Origin: Myxococcota bacterium
Lineage (GTDB): Bacteria > Myxococcota_A > UBA9160 > UBA6930
DNA length: 64,000 nucleotides
Direction of reading: 5' to 3'
Assembly (NCBI GenBank): GCA_028285625.1
Contig: JANQOX010000023.1
Span: 62,001 to 126,000 of the forward strand
The position numbers and the translations under genes are program-made. This document shows positions 8,642 to 17,338 of the stretch, in pieces. The notes beneath the pieces are model-generated. The model had not been told where the DNA came from. It saw only the letters and a program-made list of their open reading frames with translations, and did not search any database. How positions within the stretch are numbered: the stretch's first letter is position 1; every line of letters starts with the position of its first letter.

Positions 8642-9748
8642 CTAGGCGGCCTGCTCGAGGCGCTGGATCAGCTTCTCGCGCCACTCGCTGGGGCTGCCGA
8701 GCGCCAGGCTCGTGAGCTGCGCGCGGCGGTAGAACAGGTGGCAGTCGTACTCCCAGGTGAAGCCCACGCCTCCGTGGAACTGCACCATCTCTTCGGCGGC
8801 CAGCCGGAACGCGTCCGAAGCGGCCACCCGCACGCCGCACGCCGCGGCGGGCAGCTCTTCGTTGTCGTTGGAGAGCGCCCACGCTGCGTAGTAGCCATGG
8901 GAGAGCGCGATCTGGTTCTTCGCGTACACGTCGGCCATGCGGTGCTTGAGTGCCTGGAACGACGCCACCGGGCGTCCGAAGGCGTAGCGGCCCATGGTGA
9001 ACTCGCGGGTGATCTCGAGGGCGTGTTCGGCACCGCCAACCTGCTCGAAGCCCATCATCACGGCCGCCCGGTCGAGCAGGGCCGTGGCCGCCGCGGCGCC
9101 CTCGCCTGCCGTGCCGAGCACCTCGCCTGCCGCACCGTCGAATTCGATGCGGGCCTGGGAGCGGCTCGGGTCGATGGAGGTGAGCGCCGTCCGCGTGACC
9201 CCGGCACTCTCGAGGTCGACGAGCACCAGGCTCTGACCGGCGCCGTCCTTGGCCAGGACGACCGCGAGACCCGCCACATCGCCATCGATGACCGGGATCT
9301 TGGTGCCGCTGAGCTTGCCGCCCGAAAAGGTGGTGGCGCAGTCGCCGCCATCGAGATCGCCCCCGCCTTCGGCCATGGCGAAGGTGCCTACGAGCTCGCC
9401 GCTCGCCAGGCGCGGCAGGTGGGCCTTCTTCTGCGCGTCCGAGCCGAAGCGCAGGATCGCCTCGGTCGCGAGGTAGACCGAGGACGAGAACGGGATGGGT
9501 GCGAGCGCGCGCCCGATCTCCTGGGCGATCAGCACCAGCTCGAGATAGCCGAGGCCCGCTCCGCCATACTCCTCGGGCACGGCGGCTCCGAGCCAGCCCA
9601 TCTCGGCCACGCCCTTCCAGAGCTCCGGATCGTACGGCCGGTCGCTCTCGAGGACGGCACGACAGACCTCGAGCGAGGCATGCTCGGACAGGTAGTCGCG
9701 CGCCGTCTGCTGGACGAACTTCTGGTCTTCGGAGAACTCGAGATTCAT
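8642..9748 (-). CDS. Acyl-CoA dehydrogenase family protein (second subunit type)
   Basis: 368 residues, with an ATG start. The fold signature is clear: PEEYGGAGLGYLELVLIAQE, then AFGRPVASFQALKHRMAD, and VQFHGGVGFTWEYDCHLFYR near the end. The segment that in active enzymes reads TEPxAGSD is here AMAEGGGDLDG, and the C-terminus is shorter than in its neighbour. Both are typical of the partner subunit of heteromeric acyl-CoA dehydrogenases. It is first in the two-gene unit (then 7322-8572, then the lipoprotein). A perfect -10 box lies 36-41 bases upstream of the ATG. Paired action with the downstream gene is inferred. Confidence 0.9.
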   Translation of the reverse strand: MNLEFSEDQKFVQQTARDYLSEHASLEVCRAVLESDRPYDPELWKGVAEMGWLGAAVPEEYGGAGLGYLELVLIAQEIGRALAPIPFSSSVYLATEAILRFGSDAQKKAHLPRLASGELVGTFAMAEGGGDLDGGDCATTFSGGKLSGTKIPVIDGDVAGLAVVLAKDGAGQSLVLVDLESAGVTRTALTSIDPSRSQARIEFDGAAGEVLGTAGEGAAAATALLDRAAVMMGFEQVGGAEHALEITREFTMGRYAFGRPVASFQALKHRMADVYAKNQIALSHGYYAAWALSNDNEELPAAACGVRVAASDAFRLAAEEMVQFHGGVGFTWEYDCHLFYRRAQLTSLALGSPSEWREKLIQRLEQAA

Positions 9749-9783
9749 GGGGGTCCCTTGATTGAGGCGTCAGTCGGCCGGTC

Positions 9784-9789
9784 ATTATA
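9784..9789 (-). promoter_or_regulatory. Candidate -10 box for the acyl-CoA dehydrogenase operon
   Basis: Minus-strand TATAAT, a perfect sigma-70 -10 hexamer and rare in such GC-rich sequence. It would start transcription near 9777, leaving a leader of about 30 bases before the ATG at 9748. No convincing -35 box is seen at 16-18 bases. It lies in the 137-base divergent gap shared with aat. Confidence 0.45.
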
Positions 9790-9885
9790 GGGTGGCCCCG
9801 TGAACGCCGCCGCCGCCCACCCCCGCCCCACCGTCGGTGCGCGGGCCCCTGCGCGCGTCCCCCGCGGCGTCGCGAGCCGCTAGCC

Positions 9886-10599
9886 GTGCCCGTCTGGCGC
9901 CTGGGCCCCGAGCCGGTGTTTCCGCCCGCCACCGCTGCGGACCCCGATGGCCTGCTGGCCGTCGGCGGCGATCTCTCGGCCGAGCGACTACTACGCGCCT
10001 ACGGCGAGGGCATCTTCCCGTGGTACGAGGAGGACCCGATCCTGTGGTTCTCGCCGGATCCGCGGGGCGTCCTGCCCCTTTCCGGCCTGCACCTGTCGCG
10101 ACGTCTACGGCGGACCCTACGCCACGAGCCCTTCACCCTGAGCCTGGATCGCGCGTTTCCCCAGGTGATCCGCGCGTGCGCCGAGGCGCGCGTGGGCGCA
10201 GCCGGGACCTGGATCACGAAGGACATGATCGCGGCCTACGAGTCGCTCCACGATCTCGGGCTCGCCCACTCGGTCGAAGCCTGGGAGGACGGCGAACTGG
10301 TGGGCGGCGTCTACGGCGTGGCGCTCGGGGCCGCCTTCTTCGGCGAGTCGATGTTCCACCGCCGCAGCGACGCATCCAAGGTGGCGCTCGCCGCGCTCGT
10401 CCTGCAGCTCGAGCACTGGGGCTTCCAGCTGTTCGATACGCAGCTGCCGTCGGACCACCTCACGCGGATGGGCGGCGAATCCTGGACCCGGACGCGTTTC
10501 CTGCGCGCCCTCGGCAAGGCCCTGCGCCGTCCCACCCGACGCGGCCTCTGGCAGTTGGACGACGCCGTGTCGGCCCGACTGGCCGGCCGGGTGTCCTAG
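9886..10599 (+). CDS. aat: Leucyl/phenylalanyl-tRNA--protein transferase
   Basis: 237 residues from a GTG start. It transfers Leu or Phe from the aminoacyl-tRNA to N-terminal Arg or Lys of proteins, creating an N-degron for ClpS/ClpAP. Family motifs are in order: FPPATAADPDGLLAVGGDLS, GEGIFPWYEEDPILWFSPDP, TWITKDMIAAYESLH, GGVYGVALGAAFFGESMFHR, and FQLFDTQLPSDHLTRMGG. Length is normal. The gene stands alone. Its TAG stop shares the palindromic CTAG with the stop of the convergent CoA-transferase gene. No clp gene is in the window. Confidence 0.96.
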   Translation: MPVWRLGPEPVFPPATAADPDGLLAVGGDLSAERLLRAYGEGIFPWYEEDPILWFSPDPRGVLPLSGLHLSRRLRRTLRHEPFTLSLDRAFPQVIRACAEARVGAAGTWITKDMIAAYESLHDLGLAHSVEAWEDGELVGGVYGVALGAAFFGESMFHRRSDASKVALAALVLQLEHWGFQLFDTQLPSDHLTRMGGESWTRTRFLRALGKALRRPTRRGLWQLDDAVSARLAGRVS

Positions 10600-11891
10600 C
10601 CGCCGGAGGCCTCGAGCTCGGCCTGGAGGCCGTCTCGAAACTCCGGATCGGCGATCGCGATGAGCGCCTGTGCACGCTCCTCGACGCTGCGGCCGAGCAG
10701 CTCGGCGACGCCGTGTTCGGTCACCACCACATCCATCTGGTGACGTGGCGTCGTCACCGCCGAGCCCGGCGCGAGCCGGGCCACGATGCGACTGCGCCGC
10801 TCGCCGCCCACGACCACCGTGGAGGGCAGGCAGACCAGCGAGCGGTCCGAGAGCTCGCGCCCGGTCCCCTCGACGAAGTCCTCGTGTCCGCCGATGCCCG
10901 AGTACTGGCGCGGCCCGAGGGTGTCGGCGGCGACCTGACCGAGCAGGTCGATGCCGAGCGCGCCGTTCAGCGAGATCATCTGGCGATTGCGGCCGATCAA
11001 CGCCGGGTCGTTCACCTGGTCCACCGGCAGGAACGCCACCTCGTCGGTCTCGTTCAGCCACTCGTAGAGCGGCGCGTCGCCCAGTGCGAAGGTGCAGACC
11101 GACACGCCGTCGAGGTGCCCCTTGCGATTGGTGACCTTGCCAGCGTGGTGCAGGGCCATGAGCCCGCTGGTGAACATCTCCGAGTGGATGCCGTAGTCGC
11201 CGCCCGGCCCTTCGGCCAGCAGCTGCACCACCTGGCTGGGGATCGCGCCGATGCCCGTCTGGAGGGTGGCGCCATCGGGAACGAACGGCCGCGCGTAGTC
11301 GGCGATGGCGCGCTCGACGTCGCCGGGCTCGGCATCGGGGAGCACGGGAAGCGGCGAGGCCGCCTCGATCAGCACGTCCACCTCGTCGGGGTGTAGGGCG
11401 TGCGGGGCGCCGCCGGGCAGGCCACGGGTGCGGGGCAGGTTCGGGTTGATCTCCGCCACCAGCAGCCGGTCGGGATCGGCGCCGCAGGCACGGAGCGCCT
11501 CGGTGGTGGCGCCCGCATGCAGGGAGAGGCTGAGCAGACCGTCGGGGCCGGGCGGCGCCACGGCGGTGGCCATCACCCGCGGCCGCTGGGCCTCGGCCAC
11601 CACGGCGAAGCGCCGGAAGTCGGCCGGCACGAACACCACGTCATGGCCCGACGCCCGCAGGCCCCGCTCGACCGGCCCGAAGAAGCCGCTGCGCAGCCGC
11701 ACACCGGGACGCACGAAGAGCGGGTACATCCCCAGCAGCAGCGCCGTCGAGACCTCGAGATCCTCGAACGCCTCCCGCTCGCCGAGCGCCCGCAGGAAGG
11801 CCGGCGGCTGGCCAGGCCCGAGCGGCAGCGCCAGGCTGTCGCGATCGCGCACCTGACGGGCGGCCTCTTCCGGAGACACGGCTCCCTTCAC
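10596..11891 (-). CDS. Acetyl-CoA hydrolase/transferase family protein
   Basis: 431 residues from a GTG start. The two-domain CoA-transferase fold is recognised by GIGAIPSQVVQLL, by YGIHSEMFTSGLMAL (the Glu is the expected catalytic residue that forms the glutamyl-CoA ester), and by the C-terminal VTEHGVAELLGRS. The family covers acetyl-CoA hydrolase, succinyl-CoA:acetate and 4-hydroxybutyrate CoA-transferases. Sequence alone does not choose between them. It is 25 bases downstream of the 11917-13665 gene on the same strand, but its function looks unrelated to that glycan-type operon. It is convergent with aat, with shared stop bases. Confidence 0.9.
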   Translation of the reverse strand: MKGAVSPEEAARQVRDRDSLALPLGPGQPPAFLRALGEREAFEDLEVSTALLLGMYPLFVRPGVRLRSGFFGPVERGLRASGHDVVFVPADFRRFAVVAEAQRPRVMATAVAPPGPDGLLSLSLHAGATTEALRACGADPDRLLVAEINPNLPRTRGLPGGAPHALHPDEVDVLIEAASPLPVLPDAEPGDVERAIADYARPFVPDGATLQTGIGAIPSQVVQLLAEGPGGDYGIHSEMFTSGLMALHHAGKVTNRKGHLDGVSVCTFALGDAPLYEWLNETDEVAFLPVDQVNDPALIGRNRQMISLNGALGIDLLGQVAADTLGPRQYSGIGGHEDFVEGTGRELSDRSLVCLPSTVVVGGERRSRIVARLAPGSAVTTPRHQMDVVVTEHGVAELLGRSVEERAQALIAIADPEFRDGLQAELEASGG

Positions 11892-11916
11892 GATGCGCCC
11901 CTCTCTCTTCGCGTGC

Positions 11917-13665
11917 TCATCGGGTCTGCTCCGCTGCTGCGGTGAGCTCGCGCGTCAGCGCATCGCTCGCGTTCGCCAGCGCCCGCGCCTGGCCCCGGCG
12001 GCCTTCGGCCGCTGCGGCGCGGGCCTGCTCGCCCAGGATCCGCGCCATCTGCGCCACTCCGTCTCGAATCATCGGCTGCTCCGACCCGAGGCGCACGGCC
12101 TCGGCGAGATTGCGCGTACCGTCGGCGAGGCGACCCGCCCGCGCCTGGTTCACGCCCAGGTTGTAGCGGACCTCGGCCGCATGCGGCGCCGCATCGGCTG
12201 CACGCTGGAACGCGGTGATCGCAGCTTGCGTGTCGCCCCGCTCGGCAAGCGCCGCACCGAGGTTGTAGTGCGCCAGGAAGCGACTGTCGCCGCGCGGAGC
12301 GAGCGGCCAGTTGGCGGCCACGGCCACCCCCGCCACCAGCACGACCGCGGCGATCCTGGCCCTGGGCCCGGCCTCGCCCAACGCGGCCCGCGCACCCACC
12401 AGACCGGCCCCTGCGAACAGGGCGAGCAGCGGGACCCAGGGCATGCGGAAGCGCCCCATCACGAAGAAGGCCGCCACGCTCGCCCCGTAGAGCGCGAGCA
12501 TCGCGAGCAGCGGCCAGTCGTCTGCGAGATGGCGCCGGCGCACCCACACGCCGAGGACGGCCAGGGGCAGCAGGGTCCCGAAGTGGAGCCACGGTGCGAA
12601 GGCGCCGAGCACCGGCGAGACCTCTGCAAAGGTGGACAGGTCCTCGGTGTCGCCGATCTCGAGGCGGTTGTGCAGCAGCAGCAGCTTGCGCCCCATGAGC
12701 ACGATCCACCCCGCCGGGTCGGCGGCGATCTCGGAGCGAGCCTCGGACACCCAGAATGCGGAGACCTCTCCGGGGGTGGCCGCTCGCCCGAGCCGCTCCT
12801 CGGCGATCGCAGTGGCATCGGCGCGCTCGTAGTCGGGGCTCGACCGGCCCGGGACCAGCGGCGTGTAGAGCCCGTCGGCGCCGCGTTGGTTGCCGATGTA
12901 GAGGTTGGGCCCGAGGTTCGAGGTCGACACCACGAACCCCTCCCCGAGCGTCGCGTTGCGCACCGCAGCCGGCAGGACCATTGCGATCATGCCGGCCAGG
13001 ACGAGCGCGACGGCCCCCGCGCGGCGCACCGGGCGCGCGCGGTCGTCGAGCGCAATGGCCAACAACAACGGCACGCCCAGCACCACGGCGTTCTCCCGGG
13101 TGAGGGCAAGCCCTCCGAGCAGCAGGCCCATCCCGACGAATCCAAGGGCAGTGGGCCTCACGCGAAGCCGGCTCGCGACGAACAGGAGCGCGCACACGCC
13201 CACGAGGGCGAGCGACGCCTTCTGGATCAGACCGTCGTAGAAGATCGCAGCCGGATAGCAGGCCAGCAGCAGGCCCGCGGCCGTTCCGGCACCTCGGCCC
13301 ATGAGACGCGCGCCCGCGGCCGCGAGCAGCACGCAGCCGAGCGCGCCGAGCACGGACTGCACCAGCAACGCCAGCGCCGGCTCGGCGCCCCCCACCCGGT
13401 AGAGCACACCGAGCAGGTAGGGGTAGAGCGGCGCCTGGAAGAACACTTCGGTTCCGATCCAATCGCCTGCGGCGAGTTCGCGCGCCCACGCGTCGAACAC
13501 GCGCCCGTCGCCCATGGGCATCGCGAAGAACGGCGCGTCGCGCAGCAGCGCCAAGTGAACGAGCCGCAGGCCCAACGCCAGGCCGAAGACCCCGGCCAGC
13601 GCAGCCCAGCGCGCCTCCCCAGGCGCGTCGGCCTGTGCAGGCGCCGACGCGCGCGGTTCCGTCAC
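11917..13665 (-). CDS. GT-C-like (family 39 type) membrane glycosyltransferase with C-terminal TPRs
   Basis: 582 residues. The GTG overlaps the stop of the preceding TPR gene (GTGA). About eleven hydrophobic segments cover residues 20-460. The first long loop has MGDGRVFDAWARELAAGDW and FFQAPLYPYLLG, the acidic-loop and LYPYLL pattern of ArnT/PMT-like (GT39) enzymes. Later comes a periplasmic NLGPNLYIGNQ loop. Residues about 475-580 are TPR-like helices (YNLGAALAERGDTQAAITAF). GT-C enzymes use polyprenyl-phosphate sugars on the periplasmic face. The acceptor is unknown. The operon order is the 14501-16165 membrane-TPR protein, the TPR lipoprotein, then this gene, suggesting one envelope process. 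Confidence 0.8.
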   Translation of the reverse strand: MTEPRASAPAQADAPGEARWAALAGVFGLALGLRLVHLALLRDAPFFAMPMGDGRVFDAWARELAAGDWIGTEVFFQAPLYPYLLGVLYRVGGAEPALALLVQSVLGALGCVLLAAAGARLMGRGAGTAAGLLLACYPAAIFYDGLIQKASLALVGVCALLFVASRLRVRPTALGFVGMGLLLGGLALTRENAVVLGVPLLLAIALDDRARPVRRAGAVALVLAGMIAMVLPAAVRNATLGEGFVVSTSNLGPNLYIGNQRGADGLYTPLVPGRSSPDYERADATAIAEERLGRAATPGEVSAFWVSEARSEIAADPAGWIVLMGRKLLLLHNRLEIGDTEDLSTFAEVSPVLGAFAPWLHFGTLLPLAVLGVWVRRRHLADDWPLLAMLALYGASVAAFFVMGRFRMPWVPLLALFAGAGLVGARAALGEAGPRARIAAVVLVAGVAVAANWPLAPRGDSRFLAHYNLGAALAERGDTQAAITAFQRAADAAPHAAEVRYNLGVNQARAGRLADGTRNLAEAVRLGSEQPMIRDGVAQMARILGEQARAAAAEGRRGQARALANASDALTRELTAAAEQTR

Positions 13666-14480
13666 GGCGCGGCGGCTCCGTCCGCGCCCGCGGCCGACGC
13701 GCGACGGGCCTTGGCCAGCAGGGCGGCGGCCTCCTCATCGTCGGGCAGGGCGGCTACGGCCTTCTCGAGCTCGACCTGGGCGGCGGCCGGTCGGCCCGCG
13801 CGCATCAGGGCACGGCCCCAGTACAGGTGCCGGCGCGGGCTCTGGTAGTCGGAGCTGCGGGCGAGCTTCCGGTGCTGCCGCGCACCCTCCTCGTCCCCCG
13901 CCGCGAGCCGAAGTCGCGCCAGCGCCTCGTGGGCCTCTGCATACTCCGGGTGGATCTCGATCGCGGCGCGGTAGTGCGCGAGCGCCTCGTCCGGGCGTCC
14001 TCGCATCTCGGCGACCTGCCCGAGCGCGAAGGCCGACATTTCGTGGGCCGGGTCGACCTCGAGCGCACGCTCGAATCGCGCGATGCCCTCCTCGAATCGA
14101 CGCTCGGCCACCAGTGCGCGTCCCCAGAAGTAGAGGCTGGTCTGCGGCTTCGGGTCGTCGTCGAGCGCCCCGCGGAAGTAGGCGATGGCCTCTTCGTTGC
14201 GGTTCGCTTCGAGGTAGAGGTGGCCGAGCATGTACCGCGCCCACTCGTTGTACGGGCCTACGGCCAGGCCGGCCTCGAACGAGGCGATCGCCTCGTCCAG
14301 CCGGCCCGACTGCTGGTGGCGGCGACCCTCCAGGTAGTGGGCCTGGGCCGCGTCGGCGTCGGGGCGCAGCGCGGGCTCGGAACAAGCCAGGAGCAGGAGC
14401 GAGAGGCAGGCCCATGCCGCGGCCGCTCCGCCTGCCCGGCGGCCGCGCCCCGGGGCCCGGGCTCCGCGCGCGCTCGTCAT
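13662..14480 (-). CDS. TPR-repeat putative lipoprotein
   Basis: 272 residues, with an ATG start. A basic N-terminus and hydrophobic core end in LLLLACSEP, a lipobox (Cys33), so the mature protein should be membrane-anchored in the envelope. From residue 45 to the end it is about six tetratricopeptide repeats, with units such as AHYLEGRRHQQSGRLDEAIA and ALGQVAEMRGRPDEALAHYR. TPRs bind proteins, so this is likely a scaffold or partner for the adjacent polytopic proteins, both of which carry their own TPR tails. It is 20 bases downstream of the 14501-16165 gene and four-base overlapped with the GT39-like gene. Confidence 0.85.
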   Translation of the reverse strand: MTSARGARAPGRGRRAGGAAAAWACLSLLLLACSEPALRPDADAAQAHYLEGRRHQQSGRLDEAIASFEAGLAVGPYNEWARYMLGHLYLEANRNEEAIAYFRGALDDDPKPQTSLYFWGRALVAERRFEEGIARFERALEVDPAHEMSAFALGQVAEMRGRPDEALAHYRAAIEIHPEYAEAHEALARLRLAAGDEEGARQHRKLARSSDYQSPRRHLYWGRALMRAGRPAAAQVELEKAVAALPDDEEAAALLAKARRASAAGADGAAAP

Positions 14481-14500
14481 GGCGGCGAGGGCGCGCCTGG

Positions 14501-16165
14501 TCAGCTTGCCTGCCCGTCGCCCTGCCGCGCGCGGGCCTCGCGCAGACCGCGCTGGCTCGCCGCATGGCTCGCGTCCAGCGCCAGGGCGCGTTCGAAGTGC
14601 TCGATGGCGCGGACCACGTCGCCCTGTTCGAGTCGCGCGCGCCCGGCCTCGTAGCGCAGGCCGGGTTGGCGCGGAGCCAGTTCGGCAGCGGCCTCGTAGC
14701 TGTCGGCGGCGGGCTCCCAGGCCCCGCGCCCGGCCTGGATCTTGCCGATCTCCACGTACACCTTGGGCGTCGGCGCGAGGGCGGCACTGCGCTCGAGCTG
14801 CTCCAACGCCCCGTCGGTGTCGCCCTCTTGCAGGAAGCCCTGCGCCAACCTCGCGCGCATCTGCGGGCTCTCGGCCCCGAACCAGGCGAAGCGGTCGAGA
14901 CTCCCGGCCGCCGACGCATAACGTCCGGCCCGGAGCCGGGCCTCGAAGGCCAGCTGATCCACGTGAAAGAGCAGCCCGAGGGCAAGTCCGACACCGATCA
15001 CCGACCAGACCGCCACGCGCAGCCCGCCCCCACCCTCGGCGCGCGCTTCTTCGGTGCTCGCCCCGCCGATCAGCGTGGCCCCCACCTTTCGGTCGCGCAG
15101 CTTCCAGATGGCCCCGTCGAGGATGAAGTGATGGATGTTGATGCCGGCCGACAAGACCAGGAACAGACCGGCGTCATAGCTGAGACTGCCGAGCGCCCAC
15201 GGCGCGAACACCACGAGTGGCAGGGTCCAGAGGGCCGCACCCACGGCCAGCGTCTTGAACAGGTAGTGCGGCACCCCGTGCCAGGTGGGGGTGCGCTTGG
15301 CGTAGTACGAACTCACCCACAGGTACTGGATCGAATGCCCGGCCGCGATGAACAGGAAGAAGTGGATCCGGTGATCCCAATCGAGCGGGACGAAGCCCAG
15401 CGAGTTGCCCGTATAGCGCGAGAGGAACGGGATCGAGAACCAGAGTGCCTGGGTCGTGGTGAGCAGCAGCGTGGGAGCGAGACTCGACCAGGCAGCGAGC
15501 TTGCGGAGTCGAAACGCCGCCACGCCGAGCGCCACGAGGTAGGCCACCGCCACCAGGGGCACCAGGACCTGATTGACCGCCTCCGGAATCCCGAGCGGAT
15601 AAAAGGCCACCCGTGCACCCTGTCCCGAGTAGGACGGCAGGTACGACACGCTGTTGTCCGCCGCGCCCGCGAAGGCCTCGTGCATGACCAGGAAGGCCAG
15701 CCCGTAGGAGAGCACGAACGACGCGTAGATCCATCGCTTGGTGGCGGCCGGGATGGAGATCCCCCGCCGGCCCAGGAACATCAATGCCAGGCCGTAGTTC
15801 TGGCCGGTGTAGTGCCAGGGCGACCAGGTGAGATAGACGGTCAGCAGCGCGACGCCGACCAGCGGGACGTGGAGACCCGCCACGAACAGCGCAAAGACGA
15901 TCAGCGTCGAACCGGTGGCGTGACGCCGGTAGTGGGCTCGATCCTCGCGGCTCTCGTAGACGCGAAGCAGTGTGGCCGCGTAGTGCGGCATGCTGAGGAA
16001 GAGCAGCATCAACGGTGCCAGCGCGGTGGGCTGGGCCAGCCGCATCTCGTTGCCCCCGGCAGCGAGCACCACGAACGCGAGCAGGTAGAGTCCACCGCAG
16101 CCCAGCAGGACGTCGGGCAGGGGACCCCAGAGCCAGTGGCGAGAGGCGGGAGCGGCAGCCGACAT
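14501..16165 (-). CDS. Histidine-motif polytopic membrane protein with C-terminal TPRs, paralogue 1
   Basis: 554 residues, with an ATG start; the family is not one I recognise. About ten hydrophobic segments span residues 15-355 and another 380-400, followed by three or four TPRs (about 410-545). Histidines cluster in four motifs at membrane borders: LSMPHYAATLLRVYE (His61), SPWHYTGQNYG (His118), GHSIQYLW (His277) and NIHHFILDGAIWKLR (His345, His346). The same motifs recur in three other proteins of this window. Four spaced His in a polytopic protein suggest a metal-dependent membrane enzyme, but that is inference. First gene of an operon with a TPR lipoprotein and a GT39-like protein. Confidence 0.85.
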   Translation of the reverse strand: MSAAAPASRHWLWGPLPDVLLGCGGLYLLAFVVLAAGGNEMRLAQPTALAPLMLLFLSMPHYAATLLRVYESREDRAHYRRHATGSTLIVFALFVAGLHVPLVGVALLTVYLTWSPWHYTGQNYGLALMFLGRRGISIPAATKRWIYASFVLSYGLAFLVMHEAFAGAADNSVSYLPSYSGQGARVAFYPLGIPEAVNQVLVPLVAVAYLVALGVAAFRLRKLAAWSSLAPTLLLTTTQALWFSIPFLSRYTGNSLGFVPLDWDHRIHFFLFIAAGHSIQYLWVSSYYAKRTPTWHGVPHYLFKTLAVGAALWTLPLVVFAPWALGSLSYDAGLFLVLSAGINIHHFILDGAIWKLRDRKVGATLIGGASTEEARAEGGGGLRVAVWSVIGVGLALGLLFHVDQLAFEARLRAGRYASAAGSLDRFAWFGAESPQMRARLAQGFLQEGDTDGALEQLERSAALAPTPKVYVEIGKIQAGRGAWEPAADSYEAAAELAPRQPGLRYEAGRARLEQGDVVRAIEHFERALALDASHAASQRGLREARARQGDGQAS

Positions 16166-16298
16166 GGGGCTTTGATGCTACAGCGTTCGGGCGTCGTCGT
16201 CCCTCATGAGGACCCGCCCAAGCCGTGATCCGAGCCACTCCGTGTCGTTTCCCGGCCCGATCTGCCGGTCCGTTGCGCGCTCCTGATCGGTCGCCCCG

Positions 16299-17297
16299 GT
16301 GAGGCGCCCCGCCCTTCTCGCGCTCCTGACCGCCGGGCTGAGCCTGGCCCTGGTGGTGGGCGCCGCCGAAGCGCTGCTGCGTGCCAGCGGGCGCGCGCCC
16401 TTCCAGCCGCCGCCCCGCCCTGCCGACGAGCCGACGATGCACGAGCCCGACGCCGAACTCGGCTGGCGCGCGAAGCAGGGACAGTTCGAGGTCCCCGCGT
16501 TCTCCGAACGTGGGCGTCCCACGCGCCACACCTTCGATCACCGGGGTGCGCGCCGGACGGCCGAACGCCCGCCGCCGCGCACCGACCTGCTGCTGGTGGG
16601 CGGATCCTACACCCAGGGCTTCGCCGTGAACGACCGTGAGACCTTTGCCTGGCGCCTCCAAGAGACCTTCCCGGAGATCGGCGTCGAGAACCGTGGGACT
16701 TCGGGGTACGGAACGCTCCAGTCCCTCCTCGTGCTCGAGCGCGTCTATGCCGAGTCGGACCCTCCCCGCCTCGTGCTCTACGGCATGATCGGTCACCACG
16801 AGATCCGCAACGTGGGCCACCCGGGCTGGCTGCGCGCGCTCGACGCCAACGCGCGCAGCGGCATCGTCCTCCAGCCCCATGCCCGCCTCGGCAGCGAGGG
16901 GCAGCTGGTGCGGCACGCGCCCGCGGGCCACACGGCCTGGCCCGGTCGCAGCACCTTCGCCTCGATCGCGTTCCTGGAGGAGTCCTTCGCGATCCTGCGG
17001 GGCCGGCCGCATCAGGCCGAGGCCGAGGCCGTCACCCTGGCGCTGATCCAGGAGATGGATGCCCTGGTTCGAGGCCGGGGCAGCCGGTTCGCCGTCGTGC
17101 TCCTGACGCTCACCCGCGAGCGCGCCGCCGACTGGCGCGGGCTGCTCGCCGAGGCCGGGATCGACACCGTCGATTGCGCCCGCCCCCTGCGCCGCGACGA
17201 ACTGGTGCCAGGCGAGATCCACCCGAACGCGTCCGCGCACCAACGGTTCGCCAACTGCATCGCGCCCTTCGTCCGCGATGCCCTGAGCGAGGGCTGA
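16299..17297 (+). CDS. SGNH/GDSL-type hydrolase-like secreted or anchored protein
   Basis: 332 residues from a GTG start. A hydrophobic signal/anchor lies at residues 4-25. The SGNH pattern follows: block I LLLVGGSYTQGFAVNDRETF (GGS with the candidate nucleophile Ser), a Gly/Asn region NRGTSGYGTLQSLLVLE, and a C-terminal block V IHPNASAHQRFAN in place of DxxH. Such proteins de-esterify or O-acylate polysaccharides, as AlgJ/AlgX-like acetyltransferases do. A glycan O-acylation role fits the neighbours but is not shown. It is divergent from paralogue 1 across a 133-base gap and heads a three-gene plus-strand unit with two polytopic proteins. Confidence 0.75.
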   Translation: MRRPALLALLTAGLSLALVVGAAEALLRASGRAPFQPPPRPADEPTMHEPDAELGWRAKQGQFEVPAFSERGRPTRHTFDHRGARRTAERPPPRTDLLLVGGSYTQGFAVNDRETFAWRLQETFPEIGVENRGTSGYGTLQSLLVLERVYAESDPPRLVLYGMIGHHEIRNVGHPGWLRALDANARSGIVLQPHARLGSEGQLVRHAPAGHTAWPGRSTFASIAFLEESFAILRGRPHQAEAEAVTLALIQEMDALVRGRGSRFAVVLLTLTRERAADWRGLLAEAGIDTVDCARPLRRDELVPGEIHPNASAHQRFANCIAPFVRDALSEG

Positions 17298-17338
17298 GGC
17301 GTGGACCGCCGGACCGTGAGGACGCCAGGCGGGTGCCC

